From: Micavibrio sp.
Lineage (GTDB): Bacteria; Pseudomonadota; Alphaproteobacteria; Micavibrionales; Micavibrionaceae
Reading direction: 5' to 3'
Length of the DNA stretch: 64,000 nt
Assembly (NCBI GenBank): GCA_030824805.1
Contig: JAPJRC010000004.1
Span: 29,447 to 93,446 of the forward strand
A program made the translations under genes and the position numbers. The stretch's first letter is position 1, and each line of letters starts with the position of its first letter. The notes beneath the pieces are model-generated. The model did no database searches and had not been told where the DNA came from. It worked only from the letters and a program-made list of their open reading frames with translations. Below, piece by piece: positions 42,330 to 51,344 of the stretch.

Positions 42330-43598
42330 TCAGCATCTCACCACCGGCAGTTCCTTAATATTCGTCGTAAAACATGGGCTCTTGCGGTCGAATTTGGTCC
42401 GCCATGTTGGCCTTACCCCCGCCGCCAGTGGTGCGATGCTCCCCCGCCCATACCGGTGGTTTATCCGGTCCATGGCCTGCATAAGATCGTCTGCCTTCTC
42501 CCGGTTGCCATATCCGTCCAGAAGTGCCGGTTGGTACTGGCTGATCGGTGAAAGATCCATCGTCATGATCCCACCTTTCATGTACCGCCTGCCCCGCTCC
42601 CAGCAATGTTGAACGACAGACTTGGCCGCGCCGACAATACGAATGGTATCGTTCGTGGTTTCAGGGAAATTGACCGTCATGGCGCTGTATTTGTAATCGG
42701 GCTCGTGCGGCGAGGTATGGAAGAACACCACCACGCTGTTGGCGCCCAGATTATCCTTCCGAAGCTTTTCCCCCATCCGTACGGCGTAAAAAGCCATAGC
42801 CTCTTCCAGACCGTCTTTCGTCGTGATGCGCTCGCCGAACATCCGGGAAACGGTGCAGCCCTTCCGGATCGGCGGAACGTCTTCCAGCGAGAGGCAGGAC
42901 AATCCCCGCAGCTCGTATACGAGACGCTCCCCCACGACGGTCATCAGCTTGCGGGCCGATGTGGTCGGGAAGCTGATCAGGTCGTCGACATATTCAATCC
43001 CGAGCTTGTTCAGCTTGGCCGTCGACGCGAGCCCTATTCCCCACACTTCGGACACCGGAACAACCTCCGTCACCTCTTTGAATGTTTTCGGGTTTGTCAG
43101 GTCGCACACGCCTTTGAATTCGGGCACATGCTTTGCCGTCCAGTTGGCAAGCTTTGCCAGCGTCTTTGTCGGGCCAATACCCACGCAGGTCGGAATGCCT
43201 GTCCATTGTTTTACTGTGTCCTTAAGCTCGGTTCCGAACTTGACCAGGTCGAGCCCCTTGAAGGCCGTAAGATCGAGAAAGCTTTCATCGATCGAGTAGG
43301 TTTCGATATCGGGACAGAATTGCCGGTAGATCTCGTTCATCCGTGCGGACATATCGCCATAGAGCGTATAATTCGATGAGAACACCGCCACGTTGTTTCG
43401 CTTGCACAGGTCGCGGATTTTAAAGAACGGATCACCCATTTTTATACCGACGGCCTTTGCCTCCGCGGTTCGGGCCACGGCGCAGCCATCATTGTTCGAC
43501 AGGACGATAACGGGCCTCTTCTCCAGCTTTGGATCGAACACGCGCTCGCAGGAGCAGTAAAAGGAATTGCCATCGATCAGCGCGAAGACCCTGCTCAT
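42330..43598 (-). CDS. umuC: DNA polymerase V subunit UmuC
   Basis: 422 residues, the same length as E. coli UmuC. Y-family motifs: [18 protein letters not shown] with metal-binding Asp, [27 protein letters not shown] with catalytic Asp-Glu, a helix-hairpin-helix region near 175-225 and the little-finger domain. Performs error-prone translesion synthesis with UmuD'2. The start overlaps the umuD stop in ATGA, ruling out a longer frame to 43640. Confidence 0.95.
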   Translation of the reverse strand: MSRVFALIDGNSFYCSCERVFDPKLEKRPVIVLSNNDGCAVARTAEAKAVGIKMGDPFFKIRDLCKRNNVAVFSSNYTLYGDMSARMNEIYRQFCPDIETYSIDESFLDLTAFKGLDLVKFGTELKDTVKQWTGIPTCVGIGPTKTLAKLANWTAKHVPEFKGVCDLTNPKTFKEVTEVVPVSEVWGIGLASTAKLNKLGIEYVDDLISFPTTSARKLMTVVGERLVYELRGLSCLSLEDVPPIRKGCTVSRMFGERITTKDGLEEAMAFYAVRMGEKLRKDNLGANSVVVFFHTSPHEPDYKYSAMTVNFPETTNDTIRIVGAAKSVVQHCWERGRRYMKGGIMTMDLSPISQYQPALLDGYGNREKADDLMQAMDRINHRYGRGSIAPLAAGVRPTWRTKFDRKSPCFTTNIKELPVVRC

Positions 43599-44065
43599 CG
43601 TTGCACCAGCATATGGATGTTGCAGCGGACCACGCCCCATATCTCGATATCAGATTCATCCGATGTGTTGAACTCGGGAAACTCCCTGTTATCGAAGGCA
43701 AGATGCGGGCGGCCCTTGATGTATTTGAGGCGCTTAAGGGATCTCTCCCCGTTTACCACCGCGATGACGATATCGCCGTTCTGAGGCTTGAGGCTTCGAT
43801 CGATGACTAGGATATCGCCGCTGTATATCCCCGCATCTTTCATGGAATGGCCGATCACCCGCCAGAGAAACGTGGCCGGCTTGTTCCGGATCAGCTCGGT
43901 TTCAAGATTGATGGGCTCGTCCAGATAATCACCCGCGGGGGATGGAAATCCGGCGCAGATGCTTTCCTGCACCATAGGCAGGACAAGGCCGCTGGAATTG
44001 CTTGGCCTGTTTTTCGTTGTCGGGATAAATGAGAACATAAAGGGAACGGAAACATAGGAGAACAC
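43595..44065 (-). CDS. umuD: UmuD, S24 self-cleaving subunit of polymerase V
   Basis: 156 residues from 44065; an ATG at 44038 would give 147. Cleavage site Ala38-Gly39 in [11 protein letters not shown], Ser74 in GHSMKDAG and Lys111 in GERSLKRL, with the same spacing as E. coli Cys24-Gly25, Ser60 and Lys97. No HTH, so it is not a repressor. RecA-stimulated cleavage gives UmuD'. Two phage operators lie 50-100 bp upstream. Confidence 0.9.
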   Translation of the reverse strand: MFSYVSVPFMFSFIPTTKNRPSNSSGLVLPMVQESICAGFPSPAGDYLDEPINLETELIRNKPATFLWRVIGHSMKDAGIYSGDILVIDRSLKPQNGDIVIAVVNGERSLKRLKYIKGRPHLAFDNREFPEFNTSDESDIEIWGVVRCNIHMLVQR

Positions 44066-44113
44066 CCTGAGTCAAATTAATTTCAAAACTGAAAAATCGA
44101 TTATTTAAATAAT

Positions 44114-44130
44114 TACGCCTATCATGCGTA
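44114..44130. promoter_or_regulatory. phage operator copy 2
   Basis: TACGCCTATCATGCGTA, identical as reverse complement to the site at 39703-39719. It lies on the umuD side of the divergent region, 48 bp before the umuD start. A half site TTACGC follows at 44132-44137. Confidence 0.75.
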
Positions 44131-44137
44131 TTTACGC

Positions 44138-44168
44138 TTGACATGATTACGCCTATCATGCGTAATCG
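44138..44168 (+). promoter_or_regulatory. pL-like early promoter with operator copy 3
   Basis: TTGACA (44138-44143), 17 nt, CGTAAT (44161-44166). The operator at 44148-44164 extends to arms GATTACGC/GCGTAATC (44146-44168) and spans the -10. Drives the rightward early operon starting at 44188. Confidence 0.75.
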
Positions 44169-44187
44169 ACATCAAAGGGAGCATGTC

Positions 44188-44349
44188 ATGCGTCGCACGA
44201 TCTCACTACAAACCATCGAACAAATAGAACGGAAAAATAGAAACGACGTCCTGGCGTTGCTGTTGATGGACGGTCTGGCCTTTCTTGGAATGATTGCAAT
44301 CGTTCTCGTGATTTGCGTCGGCGCAGGTCTGGTGACGGGGGCTATATGA
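44188..44349 (+). CDS. small membrane protein, first gene of early operon
   Basis: 53 residues. Basic N-terminus then a long hydrophobic segment (VLALLLMDGLAFLGMIAIVLVICVGAGLV). GGGAG seven nt upstream of ATG 44188; the upstream in-frame ATGs lie within the operator. Function unknown. Confidence 0.55.
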   Translation: MRRTISLQTIEQIERKNRNDVLALLLMDGLAFLGMIAIVLVICVGAGLVTGAI

Positions 44350-44615
44350 AAGCAAACATCGCGATACAAACCATCGACATTGCACGCTTGATCCTTACGC
44401 ATTGGGCCGCAGGCGAGACTGCGGATCAGAAAAAAATCATGAAGGCAGCCGTTCTGAACCGTGCCCAGTCACTTGTCGATTTGCGTTCGTCCCGGGTGGA
44501 CGAGGCTTGTGTGCCGGCGTGCTGGGATGTGGCCATCAACCTGGCACGGTTTACCGCGTTCTCAACAAACCTTTCCATCCCAACCAAGGACAAGGAACAT
44601 TCCCGATGCGCCTGA
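44346..44615 (+). CDS. hypothetical early phage protein
   Basis: 89 residues. Starts in an ATGA overlap with the preceding gene, which supports 44346 over 44313. Helical (IQTIDIARLILTHWAAGETADQKKIMKAAVLNRAQSLVDL). No family recognised. Confidence 0.5.
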   Translation: MKANIAIQTIDIARLILTHWAAGETADQKKIMKAAVLNRAQSLVDLRSSRVDEACVPACWDVAINLARFTAFSTNLSIPTKDKEHSRCA

Positions 44616-45163
44616 AGTTTCTGTCAGACATTTGGAACGATATCGAAGAGCGCATAATAACCCAATGCGCAGTTCTCCGACGTCGCCTGATTCTACAATA
44701 TTGCAGATCTGCCCCGACCTTTACGCTACGACACATGCTGGAAGCGATGGGTACGGAAGAGGCGCAGAAATCGCTGGTCTATATCGGGGCGTTACAACAG
44801 CATAGGCCCGATTACCCCTTCTCTGATCTTGCAAGGTTTCAATCCCAAATCATGCATGTGGCGGAAAATCATAGCCATCGCTGGCTGATGGAAGAAGCAC
44901 TGGCGCAAGCAATCAGGCTCTCCAACTTTTCCAATGAAGAAATTACGTGGCTTATGAACACGCTTGTTCAAATAAACGCCAGCGGCCATGCGAGGATAGA
45001 AGAGATTAAAGCGATCGATTACGTGCTACCAGGGATTTACAAAGAATATTTTGGCTGCGATTTCCCGGATGCGGGAGATCCGGCAAAACTCACCGCACGA
45101 ACGGTGACCGAGCGCATTACCGGAATATTGGCCTCCATGAACAATCAGGCGGCCGTAGCATGA
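44606..45163 (+). CDS. hypothetical early phage protein
   Basis: 185 residues from ATG 44606, with AAGGA ~9 nt upstream and 10 nt overlap with the previous gene. All-helical, basic N-terminus. A frame open to 44402 overlaps the previous gene too far. No domain recognised. Confidence 0.5.
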   Translation: MRLKFLSDIWNDIEERIITQCAVLRRRLILQYCRSAPTFTLRHMLEAMGTEEAQKSLVYIGALQQHRPDYPFSDLARFQSQIMHVAENHSHRWLMEEALAQAIRLSNFSNEEITWLMNTLVQINASGHARIEEIKAIDYVLPGIYKEYFGCDFPDAGDPAKLTARTVTERITGILASMNNQAAVA

Positions 45164-45435
45164 ACACCATAGAGCTGAAAAATGCATGTAACGACAATAT
45201 GTCGGAACCCGGTCTCGCGGCCCTTGCTGGCTTTCATTGCCGCCGCCACACACATCCGACGCTACGACTTGCGCATACATTCCCCAGCTACGACGTTGGG
45301 GCGCTCGCATCGGTTTCCTACGCGGGATTTGGACGCGTAGACCATGACGGGCTCGCCCTTGTGACTGTTTGGGACAAGCTTGCCCTCGCCGCGCTGACGT
45401 CTATGCAAAAGATTCGCACGGAGCTGTACAGATGA
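45160..45435 (+). CDS. hypothetical early phage protein
   Basis: 91 residues, ATGA overlap with the previous stop. Contains a short Cys/His segment (FHCRRHTHP). Its 3' end overlaps the next gene by 4 nt. Coding status rests on the tight chain of overlaps. Confidence 0.45.
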   Translation: MNTIELKNACNDNMSEPGLAALAGFHCRRHTHPTLRLAHTFPSYDVGALASVSYAGFGRVDHDGLALVTVWDKLALAALTSMQKIRTELYR

Positions 45436-45683
45436 ACTTATCTGAAAACATAATTACATTTCCCACGCGCCGCGCCACCGTCAATTCCCCCACGGAAGCG
45501 CGCGGCACCAAATTCACGCCGTACGATCGTGCCTCCTATTACTGCGACATAATTGGAAGAAACGTAACGGGCACAATTTTGCAAATCCAGTTGGACCCTC
45601 TGTCCGGAAAACAATGGCGCGTTCTCTTGCTCACCGATTGTTTGACCATATGGAAGGATGTCTCTGAGGTGCACGCATGTTGA
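45432..45683 (+). CDS. hypothetical early phage protein
   Basis: 83 residues starting in an ATGA junction. The C-terminal half (GTILQIQLDPLSGKQWRVLLLTDCLTIW) is beta-rich, as in small OB or SH3-like folds. Unknown function. Confidence 0.5.
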   Translation: MNLSENIITFPTRRATVNSPTEARGTKFTPYDRASYYCDIIGRNVTGTILQIQLDPLSGKQWRVLLLTDCLTIWKDVSEVHAC

Positions 45684-46276
45684 ATTTTGGCGAATGGTGG
45701 AAAAAGACACAAAAATCCATAGAAACCTTCAATGGCATCGGGCCCATCGCCATAGCTGATATGAGGAAAGATGCCCATAAAGATGCATGCCGGCAGGTCA
45801 AGCTGAATCTCGGTCGCGGGAAAGCCGCGCTTGGGCTCAGCTATGCGGATTTCGCGCATATTTACACTTACGCAGAATATCTTACGCTGTATCCCATTGT
45901 GACAGCGCGCCGGGATGGGCACAGACATCTCCGTGCGAGCGACATTGCCCTCATGAACGATAAACATCCGGATGGCGAGCCATGCGACAGGAGAAGCTGG
46001 CTAATACATGGCAGACTTTTCAATTTTGAGATAGCGCAGACGGTAGATGGCGCACTAGACGGCGAACGTGCATTAGACACGCTGTGTAGCGCGGCGAACG
46101 ATATTGCGGAGGCATGCGAAAGTTTTCGGGACATGGATATCTTGCCGTTCATTCTCAACGATAACGAAAGTCCATCAGCCATTCAAGGCTACCAGAGAGG
46201 CAAGGACCATAAAGACATCCGTGTGGTGCTATATCCACCTTTTCTCAAACCCAGAACGACGGGTACATCGGCATGA
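45677..46276 (+). CDS. hypothetical early phage protein
   Basis: 199 residues, overlapping the previous gene by 7 nt. Helical, with several Cys and a repeated pattern of Asp/His residues in the middle (YAEYLTLYPIVTARRDGHRHLRASDI). No motif allows a function. Confidence 0.5.
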   Translation: MLNFGEWWKKTQKSIETFNGIGPIAIADMRKDAHKDACRQVKLNLGRGKAALGLSYADFAHIYTYAEYLTLYPIVTARRDGHRHLRASDIALMNDKHPDGEPCDRRSWLIHGRLFNFEIAQTVDGALDGERALDTLCSAANDIAEACESFRDMDILPFILNDNESPSAIQGYQRGKDHKDIRVVLYPPFLKPRTTGTSA

Positions 46277-46536
46277 CAAGAGACCTTTTTGGCCACGTCA
46301 CCAGATCACGGACAATTACAGGAGAGCAGTACCACGTAATGGAACTGCACAGAACATTCGAAGCCGTACTGATACTGGATGGCGATAAGGAAATATGGCT
46401 ACCGCTATCGCTGATACATATCGAGCACGCGGGACCATCTGTGCTGAAAGAACGGGCTGGCAAAATGCGCGAACACACACCCGCGACGATTACAGTGCCG
46501 GACAGGCTGGCAATCGAGAAAGGGCTGCAGGAATAA
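46273..46536 (+). CDS. hypothetical early phage protein
   Basis: 87 residues, ATGA overlap with the previous gene. N-terminal beta segment (ITGEQYHVMELHRTFEAVLILDGDKEIWLPLSLI) and a helical end. Directly precedes ssb by 4 nt, so it may be co-regulated with DNA metabolism. Confidence 0.5.
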   Translation: MTRDLFGHVTRSRTITGEQYHVMELHRTFEAVLILDGDKEIWLPLSLIHIEHAGPSVLKERAGKMREHTPATITVPDRLAIEKGLQE

Positions 46537-46540
46537 AACA

Positions 46541-46996
46541 ATGGCATCGGTAAGCAAAACAATATTGATCGGTCACGTCGGCTCCGATCCGGAAATAAAG
46601 GCCCTCAACAGCAAAGGCGATCGTGTCGCGAGCTTTCCTTTGGCCACCTCCGAACATTGGAAAGACCGCACGACAGGCGAACGCAGAGAACGCACAGAAT
46701 GGCACCGCATTGTCGTGTTCGACCAAAACATCGTAAACGTTTGTGAAAATTATGTGCGCAAAGGATCGAAGCTTTGGGTGGAGGGCCGCAATGAAACGCG
46801 CAGCTGGGGCGAAGGCAAGGATAAACGCTACACGACCGAAGTGGTCATCCGCCCGTATCGCGGGGCAATAACGATGCTGGATCGTAAGGATTCAAGCGGA
46901 TTCAATGCGCCCGATCGCAATGACCAGTACAATAGCGGGTACACACCGCCGCCGCACGCTTACAGCAACGAACTCGAAGACGAAATACCGTTCTAG
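46541..46996 (+). CDS. ssb: single-stranded DNA-binding protein
   Basis: 151 residues. OB fold with SKTILIGHVGSDPEIKAL, FPLATSEHWKDRTTGERRERTEWHRIVVFD and YVRKGSKLWVEGR, a Pro/Tyr-rich linker, and the acidic tip ending in DEIPF that recruits partners. Phage-encoded SSB for replication or recombination; host SSB is elsewhere. Confidence 0.93.
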   Translation: MASVSKTILIGHVGSDPEIKALNSKGDRVASFPLATSEHWKDRTTGERRERTEWHRIVVFDQNIVNVCENYVRKGSKLWVEGRNETRSWGEGKDKRYTTEVVIRPYRGAITMLDRKDSSGFNAPDRNDQYNSGYTPPPHAYSNELEDEIPF

Positions 46997-47004
46997 GAAC
47001 AACC

Positions 47005-47871
47005 ATGATCGAGCGCCCCATCATTTTTTCTGCACCAATGATCATAGCCTTGCTGGAAGGACGGAAAACGCAGACCCGTCGCCCAGTGAAGTCACCCGTC
47101 AAAGATAGAGAAATCAGCTTTTTACCGGAGCATTACAATGATCCAGAAGAGAAGGATTTCTATCAATGGGGCGATGACACAAGCAGAGACAATCCTGAAG
47201 CATGGGGCATTATAAATTTTATAGAATACGACCCATTAACCCTCACAGAAATGTCATGCCCTTTTGGTGAAATTGGGGATCGCTTATGGGTCCGCGAAAA
47301 ATTCAAAATTATTGATGCCGCGGCAGGGTTCGATAGAGGCATGAATGATGAAAGGCAGCCCGGCGGGGCGCGCATTGAATTTCAAGCGGACATGGCAATT
47401 GAGAATTCCGGAGAGTTGGTCATTCGTGATGACGGCAAGGACGAAGGCGAGCAAGCAGTCAGGTTCTTTAAAAAGGGAACGGTAGCACCATCGATTCATA
47501 TGCCGCGATGGGCAAGCAGAATTTTATTAGAGATTACGGATGTCCGCGTTGAGCGTTTACACGCCATAGATGATAACGACGCCTTGGAAGAAGGCATTGA
47601 ATACACTGTAACCGGCGACGATTTCGAAGGCGATACGTCGTATCACTGTAAAAATTATATGGCTAACGGCTCAGTCGTCTACAAGGCATCCGAAAACTCT
47701 GACCTCGATGAAGATATCACAGATCACGAGTTGGCAGTCAGCGAAATAGAATCATTCAAATCACTATGGCAATCCATAAATGACCCAGCCAGCTGGGATG
47801 CCAACCCTTTCGTCTGGGTTATCCAATTTTCAGTTATCGCAAAAAATATCAAGGAGCAGCAATGTCTTTAA
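47005..47871 (+). CDS. ASCH-like phage protein (lambdoid 'morphogenetic protein' family)
   Basis: 288 residues. ERPIIFSAPMIIALLEGRKTQTRRPVK and IHMPRWASRILLEITDVRVERLHAI together with the C-terminal WDANPFVWVIQF are hallmarks of the small ASCH-related proteins found in many coliphage early regions. ASCH domains bind RNA or modified nucleotides. A ~90-residue acidic insertion enlarges it. Its 3' end overlaps the ParB-like gene by 10 nt. Confidence 0.68.
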   Translation: MIERPIIFSAPMIIALLEGRKTQTRRPVKSPVKDREISFLPEHYNDPEEKDFYQWGDDTSRDNPEAWGIINFIEYDPLTLTEMSCPFGEIGDRLWVREKFKIIDAAAGFDRGMNDERQPGGARIEFQADMAIENSGELVIRDDGKDEGEQAVRFFKKGTVAPSIHMPRWASRILLEITDVRVERLHAIDDNDALEEGIEYTVTGDDFEGDTSYHCKNYMANGSVVYKASENSDLDEDITDHELAVSEIESFKSLWQSINDPASWDANPFVWVIQFSVIAKNIKEQQCL

Positions 47872-49853
47872 ACACCGTCAGCGTCAATCTTTCCAATCTT
47901 CAAGCCTGTGAAGAAAACATCCGAAAAATCCACAACCATGACGGCCTCGAAGAACTTGCCGCCAGCATCAAATCACATGGCCTTTTGCAGCCTTTGCTGG
48001 TACGCGCCGATGACAATGGTAAAGTGATCGCCGGCGGCCGGCGGCTTGCGGCCCTGAATCTGCTTGCCGCCCGGGGCGATATCGCCAACGACATCCAAAT
48101 TCCGTGCAACATTGCGCAGGAAGGCGCAGACAACAGCGAGCTCTCACTCGCGGAGAACGTCGTGCGCGAGGCGATGCATCCAATTGACCAGGCGATCGCT
48201 TTCAGTGAACTGGTCGACAAAGGCATCAGAATAGACGAAATCGCAACCCGCTTTGGCGAAACGCCATCTTTGGTAAACAAACGCGTGGCGCTTGCAAGAT
48301 TGTCTCCAAAAGTCATTGAACGCTTCCGCGCCGGTGAAATGTCGCTATCCCAAGCGCAGGCATTTACCCTTGTGAACGACCATTCCGCACAGGAATCAGT
48401 ACTAGAAAATTTTGACGAAGACGACGATCCATCGGATATCCGCGACGCGCTTACGGATGACGGTTTTGTCAGAGCGGACGATAAGAGGGTTGTTTTTATC
48501 GGAATCGAAGCATACACAGAAGCCGGCGGCACCGTATCCAAAGACTTGTTTGCGGAAGACGATCGTGGAACGTACCTCCACGATGAAAACATCCTCGATG
48601 AACTCACCGACAAGAAATTGGCCGAAATCGCGGAAGAGTTGCGGCAAGAGGGTTGGTCATGGGTGGATGCAGAGCGAAGCTTTAATCATAACAAATACTT
48701 CAGCTACACCCGAAGCAGGCCACAAACACGCCCGTACACGGACGCAGAAAATATCACACTTAAGGATCTCGAAGAACGAGAGAAAGAACTGCAGGAAATC
48801 CACGATGCGGCAAAACATGGAAGCGAAGAGGAGCGAAATGCAGGCATTGATCTTGATAAAATTGGGGAACAATTAGCGGCACTGGAAGAATCTACAAAAA
48901 CATGGTCTGACAGACAGAAAGCAAAATCAGGAGCCGTGGTTTCTATCGATTACTACGGAAAGCTTGAAATTGTCCGCGGCATGGTAAAGCCGAAGGTTAC
49001 CAAAATCGCAGCAAAGTCCAAATTTGAATCGGACGACAATAATGTTGGCAGCCAAGCAACAGAAAAATCAATTCCCGATGTTGTTGAGATATCCAAAAAT
49101 TTGATTGAAACGCTGTCTGCGCATCGATCCGCGGCGATTGGATATCTGATGGCAAAGAATATACGGGTGGCCCTGGCATTTCTTGCTTACGAGTTCTTGT
49201 CGCGGACGAATCATGACATCATAGAATATAACTACATGCTAAAAGCTACCTTCTCTGCGACGCACTATCCCGCATCCGTCTCAGAGAAAGGGGTGTGTAA
49301 AGGGCTCGACAATCTGGAAGCGCTGCGGGCTGATTTGATGGGTGCGCTTCCAGAGGCAGCAGACGAGCAGATAGATCGCCGGAAATATTCAAAAGACATC
49401 CTGGCATGGTTGCTCGAGCAAGATATTGACACCTTAACGCAATATGTAGCCCTGGCCGTTGGCATGTCCGTCAACACGATTTCTCAAAACCCTGATGCCG
49501 CCAGCGACTTCGGCAGCGCCAGCATGGGAGAAGCATTATCGCTCAATATGAATGAATACTTCATTCCGGATGCCGCGAATTTCTTTGTAAAACTTTCAGC
49601 ACTCCAAATCCTTGCGGTTTTGCAACAAGCCGGCGTGGAAGTCATAGACGACTGGAAAAATCTCAAGAAGAAAGACCTGGCGCTGCTTGCCGAAGGAGAA
49701 TTGCACGCGCACGCGCCTCTCTGGCTACCTTCGGTAATGGTTGCCGATACTAAGCACAGAGATGAAGATCAACACGTTGAGGAGGAAACGGAGGAATACG
49801 ATGACGACAACACGTCAAACGATGATGAAGAAGATTACACGGATGAGGGATAA
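47862..49853 (+). CDS. large ParB/Spo0J-like protein
   Basis: 663 residues. N-terminal ParB CTPase/nuclease-like domain (IRKIHNHDGLEELAASIKSHGLLQPLLVR, VIAGGRRLAALNLL, AENVVREAMHPIDQA), an HTH near 135-175 (DEIATRFGETPSLVNKRVALARLSPKV), then ~450 residues of unknown sequence with a coiled coil (~295-345) and a very acidic end. No ParA gene is near. Similar large proteins occur in plasmids and phages; role may be transcription or DNA handling rather than partition. Confidence 0.75.
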   Translation: MSLNTVSVNLSNLQACEENIRKIHNHDGLEELAASIKSHGLLQPLLVRADDNGKVIAGGRRLAALNLLAARGDIANDIQIPCNIAQEGADNSELSLAENVVREAMHPIDQAIAFSELVDKGIRIDEIATRFGETPSLVNKRVALARLSPKVIERFRAGEMSLSQAQAFTLVNDHSAQESVLENFDEDDDPSDIRDALTDDGFVRADDKRVVFIGIEAYTEAGGTVSKDLFAEDDRGTYLHDENILDELTDKKLAEIAEELRQEGWSWVDAERSFNHNKYFSYTRSRPQTRPYTDAENITLKDLEEREKELQEIHDAAKHGSEEERNAGIDLDKIGEQLAALEESTKTWSDRQKAKSGAVVSIDYYGKLEIVRGMVKPKVTKIAAKSKFESDDNNVGSQATEKSIPDVVEISKNLIETLSAHRSAAIGYLMAKNIRVALAFLAYEFLSRTNHDIIEYNYMLKATFSATHYPASVSEKGVCKGLDNLEALRADLMGALPEAADEQIDRRKYSKDILAWLLEQDIDTLTQYVALAVGMSVNTISQNPDAASDFGSASMGEALSLNMNEYFIPDAANFFVKLSALQILAVLQQAGVEVIDDWKNLKKKDLALLAEGELHAHAPLWLPSVMVADTKHRDEDQHVEEETEEYDDDNTSNDDEEDYTDEG

Positions 49854-49861
49854 TAGGAGTG

Positions 49862-50032
49862 ATGAAACTCTCCAGGCAAGAATCGTTAATAGCGCTTTTC
49901 CGCCAGATAGAGCGAACAGCGAAGTTCCTGGGCGATCAAGGCGCAGCTGCCATGGCATGTAGCTACATAGAAGAACTTTCTCGCAAACTAGGATCCGTAA
50001 ACACGGGTGTGCCGACTGTTACAATCCACTGA
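49862..50032 (+). CDS. small hypothetical protein
   Basis: 56 residues, starting 8 nt after the ParB-like stop; GGAG lies very close to the ATG. One amphipathic helix (RQESLIALFRQIERTAKFLGDQGAAAMACSY). The helix and spacing support a real gene; function unknown. Confidence 0.5.
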   Translation: MKLSRQESLIALFRQIERTAKFLGDQGAAAMACSYIEELSRKLGSVNTGVPTVTIH

Positions 50033-50089
50033 ATACGAGCCAAATCACTCGCTAGCAACACTTGAATGGGAAGAAAAAGAGAATATTAA

Positions 50090-51034
50090 ATGAACCCGCC
50101 AACCAACGATATAGAAGCCGCGCTTGATGCATTAGTTAATGGCAATGGAGATTTTAAGCGTAACGATCCATTCATATGGCAAGCGATATATCACTATCGC
50201 AATCACCTCACCGCGCCGGAAAAATGCGGGGAGTCCTTACCGAATATAACGGACATTCGGATTAGGCGTCTGGTTGAATATGCAGAAGGTAGCGATATCG
50301 CAGACGATCCATTGATTATTGACCTCGTTCGTGAATTGCGGTTATTGCAAAAATCGCTCACCCCCGCGCCCGAATTGCCAGAACAAGGGGGCGGATCGAA
50401 ACCGCTGTTGAGAAGATATACGGACGATCAAGGTAATGAAATGATTGCTGTTGCTGCATGGTTTTACGATCAGATGGTTGATTGCATGGAAGAAGAAGGC
50501 CAACCCGTCCAGAGCGCGGACGTTGAGGGGCCATTGGTCTGCAATTCGCCATACGCCAGGCAAGTTCTTCAGGACATGATTGAGCAAGTCCAAGAAGAGC
50601 ATGCAAATAATAAATGCACGATAGAGGGGTGTAGTTTTTTAGCGCAAATTGCTGATTTGGCCATTATTTATGCACATCTGCCAACCATATCTCTTGATTG
50701 GATGGGCGGTGATTTGCAAAACGAAGTGTGCGGCATTGTTACAAAATACGGAGTCGAGCCAATATATGATGCCACAGATGAAATTTTATTGGCTGTAGAA
50801 AGAGCCGCACGCAGCCGACAATCCGGCCACCTCGCCCCATCGCACACATGCGACTACAAGCACGTCGATACGCACGGGGTACAGACTTGCGATTGTGGTG
50901 CGCTGAAACCGGCGCACGGCGCGGGAGGGGGGGGACGATATAATAGAGCAGTTAGAAAAAGCATGCATAGGACATCCTTACGCAAAAATCGCATGGCCTC
51001 ACAGATTGCTTCATGGCGCTATTTCAGAAATTAA
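50090..51034 (+). CDS. hypothetical phage protein, probably 5' part of a frameshifted gene
   Basis: 314 residues as read. The last ~35 residues after a GGGG run are Arg/Ser-rich and unlike the rest. A G8 tract (50927-50934) precedes this switch; leaving one G out restores a frame that reads smoothly into the next open frame (51006-51344). Contains a short Cys/His segment (HTCDYKHVDTHGVQTCDCG) just before the tract. No domain named. Confidence 0.55.
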   Translation: MNPPTNDIEAALDALVNGNGDFKRNDPFIWQAIYHYRNHLTAPEKCGESLPNITDIRIRRLVEYAEGSDIADDPLIIDLVRELRLLQKSLTPAPELPEQGGGSKPLLRRYTDDQGNEMIAVAAWFYDQMVDCMEEEGQPVQSADVEGPLVCNSPYARQVLQDMIEQVQEEHANNKCTIEGCSFLAQIADLAIIYAHLPTISLDWMGGDLQNEVCGIVTKYGVEPIYDATDEILLAVERAARSRQSGHLAPSHTCDYKHVDTHGVQTCDCGALKPAHGAGGGGRYNRAVRKSMHRTSLRKNRMASQIASWRYFRN

Positions 51035-51344
51035 ACGTCTGCGTGGAAATGGCGATGGTCCGAAACGTTATTGGATGATTGAGCAACCAGGCCTAGACGA
51101 TGATGACGATTATAAGCGCGTTCATACGGATGATTTGTCTGTCTATCCGGAAGCCATTGTGCTTGGGGAATACAGGCTTGTAGATGCCGCCCAACCAGAC
51201 GCGCTTACGGTGGAGGCGCTTGAGGGGATGCGAGTTATCCAGCCTCATGAAAATCAAACACAGTGCAGAACAACGCGTGTTTTTAACGATGGCTACAACT
51301 CCGCAATAGACGCGGTAATCAGGAAGATGAAGGGGGATGTGTGA
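51006..51344 (+). CDS. 3' part of the frameshifted gene or separate small protein
   Basis: The first possible start is TTG 51006, without ribosome site, yet the same frame looks coding back to the G8 tract at 50934 (DDIIEQLEKACIGHPYAKIAWPHRLL). The visible 112 residues include WMIEQPGLDDDDDYKRV and TRVFNDGYNSAIDAVIRKM, a C-terminus shared by lambdoid early proteins. Best explained as the C-terminus of the 50090 gene. Confidence 0.5.
   Translation: MLHGAISEIKRLRGNGDGPKRYWMIEQPGLDDDDDYKRVHTDDLSVYPEAIVLGEYRLVDAAQPDALTVEALEGMRVIQPHENQTQCRTTRVFNDGYNSAIDAVIRKMKGDV

Noticed and set aside
43595..44065. LexA/CI-type repressor
   Set aside because: No helix-turn-helix; residue spacing and the following umuC identify UmuD.
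49741..49962. 73-residue frame overlapping the ParB-like 3' end
   Set aside because: The 56-residue frame at 49862 in another phase fits spacing and helix pattern better.
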